A DNA stretch of 64,000 nt from the NCBI GenBank assembly GCA_002682825.1, contig NOKP01000029.1, positions 248,001 to 312,000 of the forward strand. The letters run 5' to 3'. Below the pieces are notes generated by a model. That model was not told where the DNA came from. It did not search any database and worked only from the letters and a program-made list of their open reading frames with translations. The first letter of the stretch is position 1. Every line of letters starts with the position of its first letter. This document shows, one piece after another, positions 12,148 to 22,868 of the stretch. A program made the translations under genes and the position numbers. The DNA comes from Neonectria sp. B-13. Lineage: Eukaryota; Ascomycota; Sordariomycetes; Hypocreales; Nectriaceae.

Positions 12148-14150
12148 ATGAGGCCGAACTCAAAGCTTGTGTTCCCGATGCGATGGCCTCGACATCAGTC
12201 AATCCGCAAATATGCCCCGCCAATTCGCGGTTTCTCGTCATCGACTTCGGCGGCCGGATCTAAAAGCCACGAGCGCCAGCGCCCTCTCGCCTACATTGCC
12301 GTTGGAGTTTTAATGGGAGGCTTAGCTACCGTGTCTGTAGGGAGTATTTGGAACTCTGCGGGATTGAGCAGCGAATCGACCCCACGGTGGAAGAGTTCCG
12401 ACACACCCCGGCCATCCGCCCAGGCCAAGTATGCTGATGTTGGCACCACGATAAAGGCACGTTGATCATGCTTTCTATACATATTCAAAGTGCTAACATA
12501 TCAAAGGCGGTTGAAGAGATCCGTCAATACCTTGGACAGGATGGCGTCAGCGTTGATGAGGATGACTTGGAGGAGCACGGCTACTCTGAATGGTCAACTT
12601 CCAACACCGATGTACGTCCCGTGGCAATCGTACGCCCCAAGACGACCGAAGATGTTTCAGCGATTGCAAAAATATGCACAAAGTACAAAGTGCCCATAGT
12701 GCCGTACGGAGCAGGATCTAGCGTCGAGGGGAACTTCAGCTCGCCATACTCGGGTATCTGCTTGGACATGTCGAGCATGGACAAGATTGTTGCGTTCCAC
12801 CCCGAGGACATGGACGTTGTGGTGCAGCCCGGAGTCAACTGGGTCAATCTGAACGACCAGATCAAAGAAACTGGCCTGTTTCTGCCTCTCGACCCGAGTC
12901 CGACGGCACTTATTGGTGGCATGGTGGCGACGAACTGCAGCGGTACAAACGCTATGCGATACGGGACGATGAAGGATTATGTCGTCAACGTGACCGTGGT
13001 TCTCGCTGATGGATCTGTGATAAAGACACGACATCGACCGCGTAAGACGTCTGCCGGGTACAATCTCACAGCTCTATTTACTGGATCCGAAGGCACTCTG
13101 GGCATCATCACCGAGGTGACACTGAAGCTTGCAATCATCCCCGAGAGCTTCAGCGTAGCTACGGCTACTTTCTCCACTGTCAAAGAAGCTGCAGATGCTG
13201 CTTTCAAGATGATGCGTCGTGGCGTTCCGCTTGCCGCCTTGGAATTGATGGACGAAGTTCAGATGCAGGTGATTAACAAGAGCGGGGGAGCGGGTGGTCG
13301 GATGTGGGACGAGTTACCTACACTTTTCCTCAAGTAAGGCTTCAAAAATCGACAAAACGGTACAATGCTGACTTAAAGTAAGGTTCTCGGGATCAGAGAA
13401 GTCGGTAGAAGACAGCACATTCTTGGCGCACGAGATTGCAAAGTCCAATAGCTGTCATTCCTTTGAATCGGCCACCACAGAATCGCAGATGCAGTCTCTT
13501 TGGTCGGCTCGAAAGCAGGCTCTCTGGGCTAACCTCGCAGCTCGACCCGAAGGCACTCAAATATGGTCGACTGACGTAGCTGTACCGCTCTCACGAATGG
13601 CAGAGCTTATTGGTAGGTGATTTCAGGTCAATGGTGGAACGGGAGCTAACAGAGGGCAGATATATCTAAGGAGAAAGCGAAGGACCTAGGTCTCTTTGCT
13701 AGTGTCCTGGGTCACGTCGGTGATGGCAACTTCCATCAAGTCGTCATGTACAGGCCGGACCATGAGGAAGAGCGCAAGGCTGTTGAAGATTGTATTAACA
13801 TCATGATGGATCGGGCACTGGAAATGGAGGGTACCGTCTCGGTAAGCATAGACTGCCGAAATTGAAGTACTGAGAGCTTTGAACGTATCTAACCACTCGG
13901 GATGTAGGGAGAGCATGGAATTGGGCTCGGGAAAAAGGTATCTAATCTTTATCTCAAACTGGATGTTCTGCGACTAACAATTGCCAAGCATTGCCTGGAA
14001 AAGGAACTCGGACCTGCCACTATTGGCGTTATGAAGGCGCTCAAGGAAACGCTTGATCCACAGTCAGTTCATCTTAGACCCTTCTCTGAATTTGTTACTC
14101 ATGTATGTGGCAGCTGGCTATTGAACCCTGGGAAGGTATTTGACGAATGA
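12148..14150 (+). CDS. DLD1: D-lactate dehydrogenase (cytochrome c), FAD-linked, mitochondrial
   Basis: Oxidises D-lactate (or a related D-2-hydroxy acid) to the oxo acid and passes electrons to cytochrome c from the inner membrane. Exons 12148-12456, 12507-13333, 13383-13612, 13660-13841, 13908-13937, 13989-14062 and 14114-14150 give 562 aa. The first ~40 residues are a basic presequence, followed by an anchor helix AYIAVGVLMGGLATVSVG. The FAD-binding PCMH domain has VPYGAGSSVEGN, GMVATNCSGTNAMRYGTMKDYV and GSEGTLGIITE. The C-terminal cap has GHVGDGNFHQ and GEHGIGLGKK. Intron 1 starts with GC (AAAG/GCACGT) and has a TGCTAAC branch site; no GT alternative keeps the frame. Confidence 0.92.
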
Positions 14151-14881
14151 GATGGGCACTTCCAACTAGGATCGAGACAGTACTGCTCAAATTGATAGAA
14201 GTTCCAGAATCTCCGAATCAGGGTAGCTAACAACAGAAATGGGGTCACATTATTAAAACGGAGGCCGCTAGAGTGTGTAATCTAATTTTACATGGTCTCA
14301 TCCGCGGTCCGCCTAGAATTGCTATTGATGATACTAATGCAAGAACTTTACCAGTAGGCGATAGAGTAGTCTGGGAATATCATAGCCTAGTTCTACACCG
14401 ATTGAATGAGCCGCCTACCTAAGCACGCAGACAACTGTAACTGGCGCGACAATCGCAATCTTTTGGCTCAGCTCTTCTACTTCTCCTTGGTCGACGTGAA
14501 GAATGGTTTAAGGTGTGAAGAGGCCAATTTGGCTTCGCAGGTGACGTATCTCACGATCTGATTCGTTTCGGCTATTTTTCAATTGTAGAAACTATGATAT
14601 TAATGTCACTAGCTTTGTTGGTAGTAGCCTATGTAACGGTTGCAGAAAGAAAAAATATGACAAGTATGCAAAGAAGAAGCCAAGTACAAGCCGAATGTTG
14701 GCCACTGCTCCCGATTTTACCAGCAACACAAATGATCCGTTAAGCAGCCCCAAGTTTCATCGTCCCCGTCGCTTTCCGTCTCCTACACACTATCAGGCCT
14801 TCAAATATCCTAGCTAAAACTTTTGCCACTCTTTATCATTCCAAATTTTGAGAACGTATTAAGTCCCCATTGCTGTGAAGT
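14151..14881. other. Intergenic region between convergent genes
   Basis: 731 bp, AT-rich, no supported reading frame or repeat. I could not match any stretch to a transposon end. Confidence 0.5.
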
Positions 14882-17345
14882 TTATATTGCCTTCTTAGCC
14901 CAAAAACGCTTCTTAGTTATACCGCGTAGAGCATCCGTAGTAAAGCCCCGAGAGGGAGGGAGTTTTCGTTCGACCACAATGGTGTACTCTGGCCCGTAAC
15001 CGCTCTCCTCTGTACCCATAATAGCCGAATCGCTCACATTTTCATCTACATGATCAACTTTAGCCGATGCTCCATCTCCGACAAGGTACAATCCATCTTC
15101 TTCGTATTTGAAAACATCGAACAGCGAATGTTGGCGCCCAGAGGGCAGATCGCCGGTTAATCCTAGCTCGTTCAGATATCGTTCTTTTTGTCTGCTCGGA
15201 TCCTCTTCGAGAGGAGGAAGCCAAGTCTCCGCGTTGGAATAAAGAGACCGGTCTATATTTGCACTGCTTCCATCATCTGAGGCCCACCAGTTTGCAAACA
15301 TGTCATCGTCCTGTTCCTCCTCTGGCTTCGGTAGTCTTAGTCTGTCTGGGAATTCTTCGAAAGTGAGAGATATGGCGTCCAAATCGGAACGAGGTGCCTG
15401 ATCTCTACTCATGTAGCTATCATCATCCGAGTCCGATCTATTTGGAGAATCTCTGCCGTATTTCTCCTCCTCTCGTTCCTGTAGATCCTTAAACCGTAGT
15501 GTGAGAAACGCCAACGACGTGAGATGCATCGCTATATGGCGCGACAATCCTCTCTGGAGAATTTCGTCCCGACACTTGTCAATGTTATTGCCATTGCTTT
15601 CGTATGAGTTTTCTAGGTCTGATAGTTCGCTGTCACTTGAGTCCTCCAACTTGTGAGACGCTTCCATCTCGAATCGGACCACCCGGTTTTGGTTGAATTG
15701 GGCTTTCTTTTGAGCCTTTCGTCGTTTAAGGGAGTTGTATGTGTTCTCCTTCGGTGGCAAGTCCTTATGCGAGGCGTTCCAGTCGGCCAATGCACTCATT
15801 ATAGTTGGATCCTCAGCAGCATTATAAGAGCACCTGAATGGACATATGCCTTCTGATCGGGTTACGTATCTGAAACTTCGACGTAGGATAGATACAACCT
15901 GTGTTTCAGTAAAGGACTCCCCATGAATTTCATGAATATGGGATGCGAGAGTTGCGTTGCTAGGGAAGTTCAAGGGCACTGTGTGATCAATGTCGCAGGT
16001 GAATTGGAGTTCTGGGTGTATGGCCCGCGCCCAGCCGGGTGAGTGAGTGTTGTCCATATGGGCTCTCCATAGGCGCAATTCGTTGAAGGTAGGAGAGAGT
16101 TGAGAGCAATTCTCGGCTAGACAAATATATGGTTTTAAGTCCTGGTCAACATGACGCCTGGAGATAGTCTTAGTCACATGAAATCGCGCGAATTCTAGGC
16201 AAGCGACAGACCTCCACCATCGAGACTGTTGCTCGTGGTCCTTTTTGGTATTTGAAGGGAGAATTTCAAAGCACCAAGCACAAGTGACGATTTTAGTTTC
16301 ATTTCCAGCTCTTGGTGGCTTTGGATATCGCATGATACCTGGAGATGCTGAGGAGACAGCACTGGAATGAGAGACAGCTGGCACGGCTTCTTTGTCATTC
16401 AACCTTCGATGAAATTCTTCAGTCTTCAGCGTTGAGGGCTTCGTTCCCCATGAATTGGCCCGAGTAAGAATTCCATCCTGCACATCGTCATTGTCATGAA
16501 CGATAGCCATCACAGGATCAGGGCCGCTTATAGCAGGTGGCGTTCTGTTGTCACTGTCTTCCCGAGTGGTGGGTTCTTCGCTTGTTGCTTCGAAGGTGTA
16601 TACGGGACGAGCTAGCTGCTTTTGGCGTTCTTGTTGGTACAATAATCTGAAATAGCGGTCTAGCATCGACTGCACCATGTGGTTTTGAAGACTTTCTGGT
16701 GCAAGCGGATAGAGGCATTTGACGGTTTGGGTGTACAATTCTTCAAGTGGTGGGTTCGCTCTTTTTGCTGAAAAGGCTTTCACACGCGAGAGCAAGCTGG
16801 CTGTTGAAGATCGCCGGATCGTGATGCCCAATCGGTGTAGCCGTTCTATGGATCCCTCGATAAATCGCTGGTGTTTTTGGGAGTGGGTGAGGAAGTCGGG
16901 ATTTGGACTAGGGGACCGGTCATTCGAAGGCTGCTTAGGTGAAGTGTAAGATTTGCTACTTAAATCCAATATATCGGCGACTAAAGCAAATGTGTTAGTA
17001 AATGCCAGGGTGATTTGTCTGATTGAGAAACTATAATGAAATGGGCATACGGCTCTGAAGATTTCGATTCAAGACGTCTAGTAGCTTGACGATACTGCGT
17101 TGGATTTCGACTTTCTCGCTCAGGCGGCGGTCAAGACATAGCCTTTCGTCTGAAAAAACGCCCATATACGAAGACCAGGCATTGAAACGAGCTTGATAGT
17201 CCTTTGTGATCCTCATTGTGGATTGTGACGCTTTGTGAAACTCAAGCATATCTGAGGATTCGATGTCACGTAAACATCTGGTAAACAATCCATCACATTT
17301 CATTGCCAGAGAAAAAATGGGTCCTCTGTTTCTGGGGTCCGCCAT
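14882..17345 (-). CDS. Zinc-finger protein with fungal N-terminal helical domain
   Basis: Function not known. Exons 17345-17051, 16980-16212 and 16157-14882 give 779 aa. The 54-nt intron at 16158-16211 is a multiple of three and looks open if unspliced; removing it restores RRHVDQDLKPYIC. Residues 1-110 resemble the helical domain found before NLR, ankyrin and zinc-finger modules in ascomycetes (FTRCLRDIES, RFNAWSSYMGVF, SLDYRL-like LCLDRRL). The middle has a Cys/His-rich block (CAWC, YICLAENCSQL, HMDNTHSPGWA, FTCDIDHTVPL, HIHEIHG) typical of fungal C2H2-like repeats. The C-terminal third is acidic and low-complexity. It is divergent from the DUF7580-protease gene 507 bp away, which suggests the same recognition/cell-death setting. 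Confidence 0.65.
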
Positions 17346-17852
17346 TTTTACTCATTCCTGGAAGATGTTTGCTCGAGATGCTTCGTCAACGTCTGGTGGA
17401 CTCGTGGCTCGTCCTGTGTAACCGAACATCGACGCCGTTGAATATAATCCGCGCTTCTGTATCTATGAAATTGAAGATGTTTTAGACCGTAAGAATGCGT
17501 GCAGACTTGTGGCGAGGCACACTGGGAGGGAGAGTAGATATCGAGAATCAAGGACCTTCGATCAGGGCGGTTCGGGCTTCCCACAGAAATACATCACAGA
17601 AGGAAACAGCAGACACATGCCATTCTGATACGACTCGTTTATTGGACTGTCGAAAATCACTCATTTCTGATTCCCCGCACCGATCACGTGCAGCTCAGCC
17701 TGTTTTGATATAGCCAGGCAAAATGAGGCTGAATGGCCAACATGATTCCACCGTAACTTTCCAAGAATCATCGCCATTTCTATACTTTTCAACCCTCACA
17801 ACTAAAATCGCCGCAGCCGTTCTCGCATTGATGAAAATACTCATATTGCGCA
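17346..17852. promoter_or_regulatory. Divergent promoter region, zinc-finger protein / protease
   Basis: 507 bp between two divergent starts. An alternative first exon of the protease gene could lie here: an ATG at about 17722 followed by a GTAACT donor and the acceptor TTCAG at about 17891 stays in frame. I could not decide between the two models. Confidence 0.45.
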
Positions 17853-20851
17853 ATGCGCGTATGCGATTTAGCTGAGTGGCGTGTGGTTCAGGTGGTGCAC
17901 CCTCGAGTGGTGACTGCCATAGAATCGACACTGCAGAGCCTGGCAAGCGACGATCCCTCGTCCAACTTGAGAGATGAGCTCGAATTCCTTCAATACGAGC
18001 TAGACACTCTTTCTTTCATCGTCCCGACCCACAGAGAACTTAGCGAGGATGTCGCATCATTGTTCAAGGCCCAGATCAACCAAGTGTTCCTGCTTCTGAA
18101 CAAGCTCTTGACAGTTGACTTGTTCTGCTTCTTAGAAGAAGCAGTCAAGCAAATCGATCATATAGAATGGACAAATGGTGATTTCACAGACTTGACAGTA
18201 GTCCCTCTCGTTGACGAAGAACTGTGTAACTCCATTGTCTCAGTTCTAGAGTCCTTCAACAAGTCTATGGAAGCCCAGTTCAGGGCACGGATTCGTCGAT
18301 CGCCACCATGCATTGCAAAGGCCGGACACGAAGCTTCACGAGTTGAAAGTCGTCACAAAGCCAGGGCTGAGCTATTGCTTGGCACGTTGCAGGGTCAATT
18401 GGCCCAGTGCAAAAGCAAAGTACGGCATCAGATATTACTGCAACTTGCCGGCCGCACATGGCAAGAAGCCAAGACAGGACCCAATTCGATGTACCTTTCC
18501 GGGTGTGGGAACCCTAAAACATGGCAAGAGGTCGAATATTTTGCTGCTGAGTATGTTGCCGAGTCCCTCTTTGCATAATTAGTCTTGTGTGTAATCAAGC
18601 TAACATCCACAGTGATGTGGACGACAGCCACGCTCATGTCAAACATAGTGAACTGCCCAATCTGTGCGGGACAATCATCGAGTCCATGAGGTATAATAAA
18701 CTACTCAAGCTCCGAATGATAGATCGGAGCTTACGCACAATCGACTCTCCGCGGAGTCACGCTCGGCAACAAAACGGGGTTCCGACTATGAGTGTTGGGG
18801 AACTAATTGAGCGGCAACATTTTCTTCCAATGTCTTCTGTATTTCCAATGTCGGAGAGATACACAGTCTTCGAGAAGAGGGAACTTACTCTAGATATCTC
18901 CCTGTGTCTCATCCACTTGTTCAACTGTAAGTGGATGAACGACTGTTGGTCCGTTGACAAAATATTCTTGCTGCAACCATCAGGCGAGGTTGCGGATACG
19001 GTTTTGCACGGAATTCCACCGTACATACAGTGCAAGAAAACAGAAACTCAACAGTCAGCAAACATCTTAGAGCACGGAAATTTGTCAGGGGAATCGATAT
19101 TCCTGAAGTTCGCAAAACTACTGGTCGAGGTTGAAACGGGAGAGAAAGTTGTGACAACAGAAAAGGACAACCATAGAGATCCAAGCCTCTGGTTAACCAT
19201 CGAAAAACTGATCCAGGAAGGAAAGATGCCATCAGCCACGGAAAGCTACCTTAAAGCGATTGAGGGCTGCTTGGACCTGCACACAGAGACCCATCAGTTG
19301 GACCCGTCGGAGACAAGCGAGAGGTTGACTATGTTGATGACTGAACAAATTGTATCACACTTGGAGAAAGATTACGGTCATTACAGGAGGCCGAATCTAA
19401 AACGACAATGGAGTGAATCATCTCAACATGAATATCGTCCCTCGGAAGAGATGACCTGTCACGAACCATCCAGAATATGGACAGAGCAGAAATTGACCCT
19501 GAATCCCCAACGAAATTATCAAGTCAAGGAAGAGAGCAATATCGAGTTTCAGGATACTCAGTCGAGCGCAGAACAACTCACTATTGGTAGTTGCGTTACC
19601 AAGCGGGCTCGAATTCGAGCTTCATCGCCACTTAATCTCTCATCGGGGAAGGACAGACCACGGATTCAGCACAGTACCAGGATTGTGAGAAAGTTAAAGA
19701 AGTGGAAACAGGCAGTTGTGGTGACTTCTAGCAGCGTTGCGAAGCCAAAGCCAGAAGGTTTCGAGATCTTTGATGACAGTCAAGAGCAAGTACATGACGC
19801 GAGGTATGGACCTCCCAGCTGCAACTCAGTCCCGCTGGGCAATTAAACGGTAACTAACTTTATGGCGCTTTAGAACTGTGGAGAAGTCCCGAGAATTCTT
19901 CAAGACTTTTGACGACTTCATCGAAACATACCTGCCGGTCATGTCTCAATATCCTCAACTAGTAAATAGCGGAAGGAGGTCACCACGGCGAGTCAGGGTC
20001 TGCGTGATTGACACGGGACTTGATATGACGCACCAAGGTGTCCGCGCCGGAAAGACGAACCAGCGGCTCAAGGAAGTCAAGAGTTGGAAGAATGGCCCCA
20101 CTGACCATTATGGCCACGGCACCCATGCTGCCGACCTTATTTTTCGAATTGCCCCAGAAGCTGAGCTGTATGTAGCTAAAGTCGCAGATGCGAAGGTTAT
20201 GCCGCCGGAAGAAGAACAACTCATAGCCCAGGAAAGCCCCCCTCGCTTGCTACGAAAAGAAGTCGAATTGACAGTTTCTAGGCAATAGATTGGGCTGTAT
20301 CTCAAGAGGTGGATATAATCTCGATGTCTTTTGGCATGGGAAGACGAAATCATGATGTTGATGAAGCAGTCAACCGAGCGGTAACTGCGGGCAAGATCTT
20401 ACTAGCAGCGGCTGGGAACCATGGGAATAATGACTCAAGGGCATTCCCAGGCACCAACCGGCATGTCATCTGCATCCACGCATCTGATGGAAAGGGAAAG
20501 GACGGAAAAATCAGCCCTCAGCCTGTCCATAACGACGACAACTTCATGACTCTAGGGATTGCCGTTCCTCTCACCTGGGAGGAAAAAGAGACTTTTAAGT
20601 CAGGAACATCCTTTGCGACGCCCATCGCCGCAGGAATTGCAGCCGACGTATTGCAAATTGCGAAGACGATCCCGATGTCCCCTCAGCAAGAAGCCCGGCT
20701 GTATACGTGTGATGGAATGAGAAGGATCTTTCAGCTCCTCAGTCCGGCTTCAGACAACGGCTATAGATATGTAGCGCCTTGGGGGTTATGGAGTCATGGA
20801 AGGACAGAAGGAATGATTAGGGAGAGCATGCTAGAGCAATTAGACAAGTAG
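17853..20851 (+). CDS. Intracellular DUF7580-subtilisin (S8) protease, HET-Q2-like candidate
   Basis: Predicted cytosolic serine protease. Exons 17853-18550, 18613-19803, 19874-20231 and 20282-20851 give 938 aa. There is no signal peptide. Residues 1-230 are helical. Residues ~320-500 match the DUF7580 pattern (LTLDISLCLIHLFNCKWMND, GIPPYIQC, FAKLLVEVETGEKV, YLKAIEGCLDLH). A low-complexity linker follows. The S8 domain has Asp in VCVIDTGLD (~676), His in HGTHAADLI (~711), the oxyanion Asn in AAAGNHGN (~795) and Ser in SGTSFATPIAAG (~859), so the triad is complete. The last intron (20232-20281) begins with GA, not GT; without its removal the protein stops before the serine. The start is uncertain. 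Convergent with a gasdermin-like gene, as in fungal gasdermin-protease pairs. Confidence 0.72.
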
Positions 20852-20934
20852 ATTGTCAGCTTATTAAACAGAATTGTTGAACGTTGAACATGACGGATAA
20901 TGTGACAGAGATCAGCAGATAAACGCAAATGATT

Positions 20935-21768
20935 TTAGTTAAGGATGACCCATTTGGAAGCTTCCAAGAAGGCCGATCCTGGCTCATCCACAATTTGGCT
21001 AGCAGCAACCTTATCAGTGAAATCACGAACAAAGTCCACATTTCCAGATGGCCCACTAGTAGATCCATAGATGTCATCGGCCATAGTAGCGCCAGAAGTG
21101 TAGGTCTTGCTCTTTACCTCACCTTGTTTCCACATCAATCTTGTAACCCGGTAAGCGAGGACGAAATCGGATGAACCGTCAAAAGACATCTCTCGTTGAG
21201 TAGTCCACTGGCCTCCTACGATAGGCCCAATTTCAACAAGGGAACCCCCTCCGCCCAAGTCAACTTGCGTAGTGCCTCCCACTGACTTGTTCTTGACGAT
21301 GCTGGCAGAAGCGCCCCTGGCAATCTTAAGGCCGGTGACTAGAAAGACTGGCAATCGGTCACGACAGGCCTGTCTGAATGCCTTGACTGACTGAAGGTTT
21401 ATAGAATCGTTCATGTACTTGGGTGATGGGTTGAAGTACTGAGTCTCGAGGAGCCTGATGGCAAGCTCTTCATCCTGAGATTGACCTCCATTAATGCTCG
21501 GCTCAGCTGCAGGCCCGCTCACTCCCAGCAGCCTGGCGAGTATGCCCAGTCTGAGGTCTCTAGACTTCTTTAGGGTAGCTGAAAAGCCAGTGAGGTGGCT
21601 TCTCACGATCTCATTTGCTGGTATCGGCACTCTGATGCTCGGGTTGAGAGGAATCGGGTCCTTGAGGTCTGCAATGACACTCCCAAGATGCAGAGGTCCG
21701 TTTGCATCAGGTGGGGGAATGGAGAAGTTCGGCGAGGAATAGTAGGTTGGAACGAGGTTCAGCGACAT
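20935..21768 (-). CDS. Gasdermin-like pore-forming cell-death protein (HET-Q1/RCD-1 type) candidate
   Basis: Uninterrupted 277-aa frame. Fungal gasdermins are cytosolic proteins of about this length that oligomerise into membrane pores after a protease removes a short C-terminal piece. Supporting points: the size; the beta-rich, largely soluble composition; a segment PVFLVTGLKIARG that resembles the VTEVL-type strand of gasdermin N domains; and a neighbouring intracellular S8 protease with stop codons only 83 bp apart. A C-terminal tail after GATMADDIYG (residues ~226-277) holds several aromatic residues (Tyr234, Phe246, Phe250) that could be cleavage sites. No database search was possible, so the family call is inference from pattern and context. 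Confidence 0.6.
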   Translation of the reverse strand: MSLNLVPTYYSSPNFSIPPPDANGPLHLGSVIADLKDPIPLNPSIRVPIPANEIVRSHLTGFSATLKKSRDLRLGILARLLGVSGPAAEPSINGGQSQDEELAIRLLETQYFNPSPKYMNDSINLQSVKAFRQACRDRLPVFLVTGLKIARGASASIVKNKSVGGTTQVDLGGGGSLVEIGPIVGGQWTTQREMSFDGSSDFVLAYRVTRLMWKQGEVKSKTYTSGATMADDIYGSTSGPSGNVDFVRDFTDKVAASQIVDEPGSAFLEASKWVILN

Positions 21769-22868
21769 ATTTAACGAGTTGGATGTTAACTTGGAGGTTG
21801 TAGGATAACTAAAAGTAACAGCTCGGGTAGCGGCTCTGTTGCGAGTGGACTATTTCGTGTGTGTCTTGTTGATGGCGAGGGGGAAGCCTTCGGTACAACG
21901 GCTGCTCGGATTTTGTAACCGACGAGGCATTTATGCAGGTTGAAACAGGTGTGGTAAAGACTGCGGACTAAACTAGGCCCGGTGATGAGTGGCCTTTTAT
22001 GAACAAGGTTGAGCAGGACGTACCAGTGGATATACGACCCTTGATTCAGGAGCATAGATACCATGCCATCATATCACAGAAGTGCATTGAGAAAATATCT
22101 CAAAGTCGGTTCCTGATCAAAATGGTGAGTCTTAATCATATTGCTCGACAATAGACTGCTGGAGCTTATAATTACTTTCGTGTACATTACATGGATGAGT
22201 CGAGGCGAACAGATGTTGGAACAAGGATAATATCACTCATAGTGGGGTGGGATAGAGGCCTTCTTCGCTTAATTCGACAACTTAATACAGTGCCATGAAG
22301 GACCTGGCAAAAAAAGCGAAGTAAGGTACATTAAAGAAGAATAGGACTAGGCAACAAGTCCTCAAGTAACACATCTGAATCAGGTTGACGAAACCGTGTA
22401 TATCAGTCAATGTTTAGCAAGCTATTTTCGATAGCTACTGAGATGCTAGCTCGCTTGGAAATATCTTCGCAAGCTAAAACCAAGAGAACTCCTAAGAGTA
22501 TAGAGAAAGGCCTGAAAAGTGGTGATGGATTGGGGGAACTAGCGCTTTGATTGTGGACTCCCTCTTCAGCACCGGCCTAGCGGTACATGACAGGGAGAGC
22601 ATGAATGAACTGTTTGTTCTGTTCTCGGGAGTACAGATGCCCGGACTTGGCCAACGATGTTGACAAGTTGGTCGATTGTAAGCATCAAGATCCCTGTGAT
22701 ATCCAACGCTGCAGGATGAAAACAACATGACCCCGATCAAGACACGTTGTCTGACCTTAGTTAAGGCTTCGATCGCACGACGCCTCATCAACGATCTTAC
22801 GCCTCTCTGCCAGTATCAGTTTCCATTGCCTCATGTCAATATCAGCTATCGGATCCACCATCAAAATG
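21769..22868. other. Intergenic region upstream of the gasdermin-like gene
   Basis: 1.1 kb, moderately AT-rich, containing the promoter of the gasdermin-like gene at its left end. No supported coding frame. Confidence 0.55.

Noticed and set aside
16158..16211. Treating this stretch as coding, since it is open in frame
   Set aside because: It has GT-AG borders, a 54-nt length and interrupts the conserved Arg-His-Val-Asp block before the Cys/His region. Intron is the better reading.
17853..20851. Secreted proteinase-K-type subtilisin
   Set aside because: No signal peptide or I9 propeptide; a DUF7580-like region precedes the S8 domain instead, so an intracellular role is more likely.
20935..21768. 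Reading the 277-aa protein as a secreted or membrane protein
   Set aside because: No signal peptide or hydrophobic helix is visible. A soluble cytosolic beta-rich protein fits better.
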